The notes beneath the pieces were generated by a model that was not told the origin of the DNA, did not search any database, and worked only from the letters and a program-made list of their open reading frames with translations. Below are positions 63,851 through 64,000 of a stretch of 64,000 bases of DNA, one piece after another (position 1 is the first letter of the stretch; every line of letters starts with the position of its first letter). A program made the position numbers and the translations under genes. The stretch spans positions 102,464,849 through 102,528,848 of the forward strand of contig NC_051849.1 of the NCBI RefSeq assembly GCF_905115235.1, given 5' to 3'. The stretch comes from Hermetia illucens (Eukaryota; Arthropoda; Insecta; Diptera; Stratiomyidae).

Positions 63851-64000
63851 CTACGCTGAATATTATGCTAAAATATTCAAATAAATAGTACTTTAAATCA
63901 ATAAACGCAGAACAGTTTACTATCAAATGCAACAAATTATATCATGTAGTTATTAACGCTGATGAGTTCAAATCAAAAAATTTTCATCTCAAAAAAAAAT

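Noticed and set aside
1-64000. CRISPR arrays, bacterial operons, ribosomal RNA
   Set aside because: No regular spaced repeats, no prokaryotic gene layout and no rRNA sequence seen; the content is that of an insect nuclear genome.

Overview
The window looks like a piece of an insect chromosome, most likely a dipteran. It has spliced genes with 58-67 bp introns, pickpocket (DEG/ENaC) genes, the 3' end of a gustatory receptor gene, a eukaryotic tRNA-Leu(AAG), and several LINE clades common in flies. No bacterial gene or operon is present. I do not name a species.

Host genes. (1) A pickpocket-type sodium channel gene lies on the minus strand. I could place nine exons from 24953 down to 5705, every junction is in phase, and they give about 440 residues. 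Only the 5' exon for the N-terminus was not found. Two of its introns have grown to 6.2 kb and 11.2 kb and are full of transposon fossils. (2) The last two exons of a second pickpocket gene lie on the plus strand (4814-4926 and 5271-5425). It converges on the first gene, and the stop codons are about 280 bp apart. (3) A gustatory receptor 3' end lies on the minus strand (51549-52049) with three phase-clean exons and the TY-x5-QF signature. (4) tRNA-Leu(AAG) lies at 62363-62444.

Almost everything else is a transposon graveyard. I separated these families: RTE-A and RTE-B (RTE-clade LINEs), an R1-like LINE, a LOA-like LINE with RNase H (the most abundant), a further minus-strand LINE family (LINE-I here), and a non-coding interspersed family 'C' with a TCTG tract. 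Single elements are a Gypsy-superfamily LTR fossil, a TTAA-flanked Kolobok-like DNA transposon, a THAP-domain fragment, a Tc1/mariner-superfamily element with 21 bp inverted ends, and a foldback element.

Layout. 1-4.3 kb: C, RTE-A and R1-like fossils. 4.8-5.9 kb: convergent pickpocket 3' ends. 6.9-16.6 kb: transposon-filled intron. 17.1-18.05 kb: pickpocket core exons. 18.3-24.0 kb: second swollen intron (C with an R1-like LINE inside, LINE ORF1 and LOA pieces). 24.2-24.95 kb: pickpocket N-terminal exons. 26-31.2 kb: LOA and RTE pieces. 31.5-35.26 kb: Gypsy fossil inside a LOA endonuclease. 35.3-38.4 kb: LOA minus. 39-40.6 kb: C copies and an RTE-B piece. 41.8-44.5 kb: RTE-A carrying a 623 bp retroposon. 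44.6 kb: THAP fragment. 46-51.4 kb: R1, C, LOA and LINE-I pieces. 51.5-52.05 kb: gustatory receptor. 52.7-55.3 kb: LOA with two nested elements. 55.6-56.9 kb: LINE-I. 57.4-60.36 kb: shortened LOA copy with both ends. 60.4-61.66 kb: Tc1/mariner element. 62.36 kb: tRNA. 62.9-63.36 kb: foldback and Kolobok end.

The most informative signal is the nesting. At least seven insertions can be read exactly because the host element's reading frame or family sequence continues across them, several with clear target-site duplications. That gives a relative order for the families.
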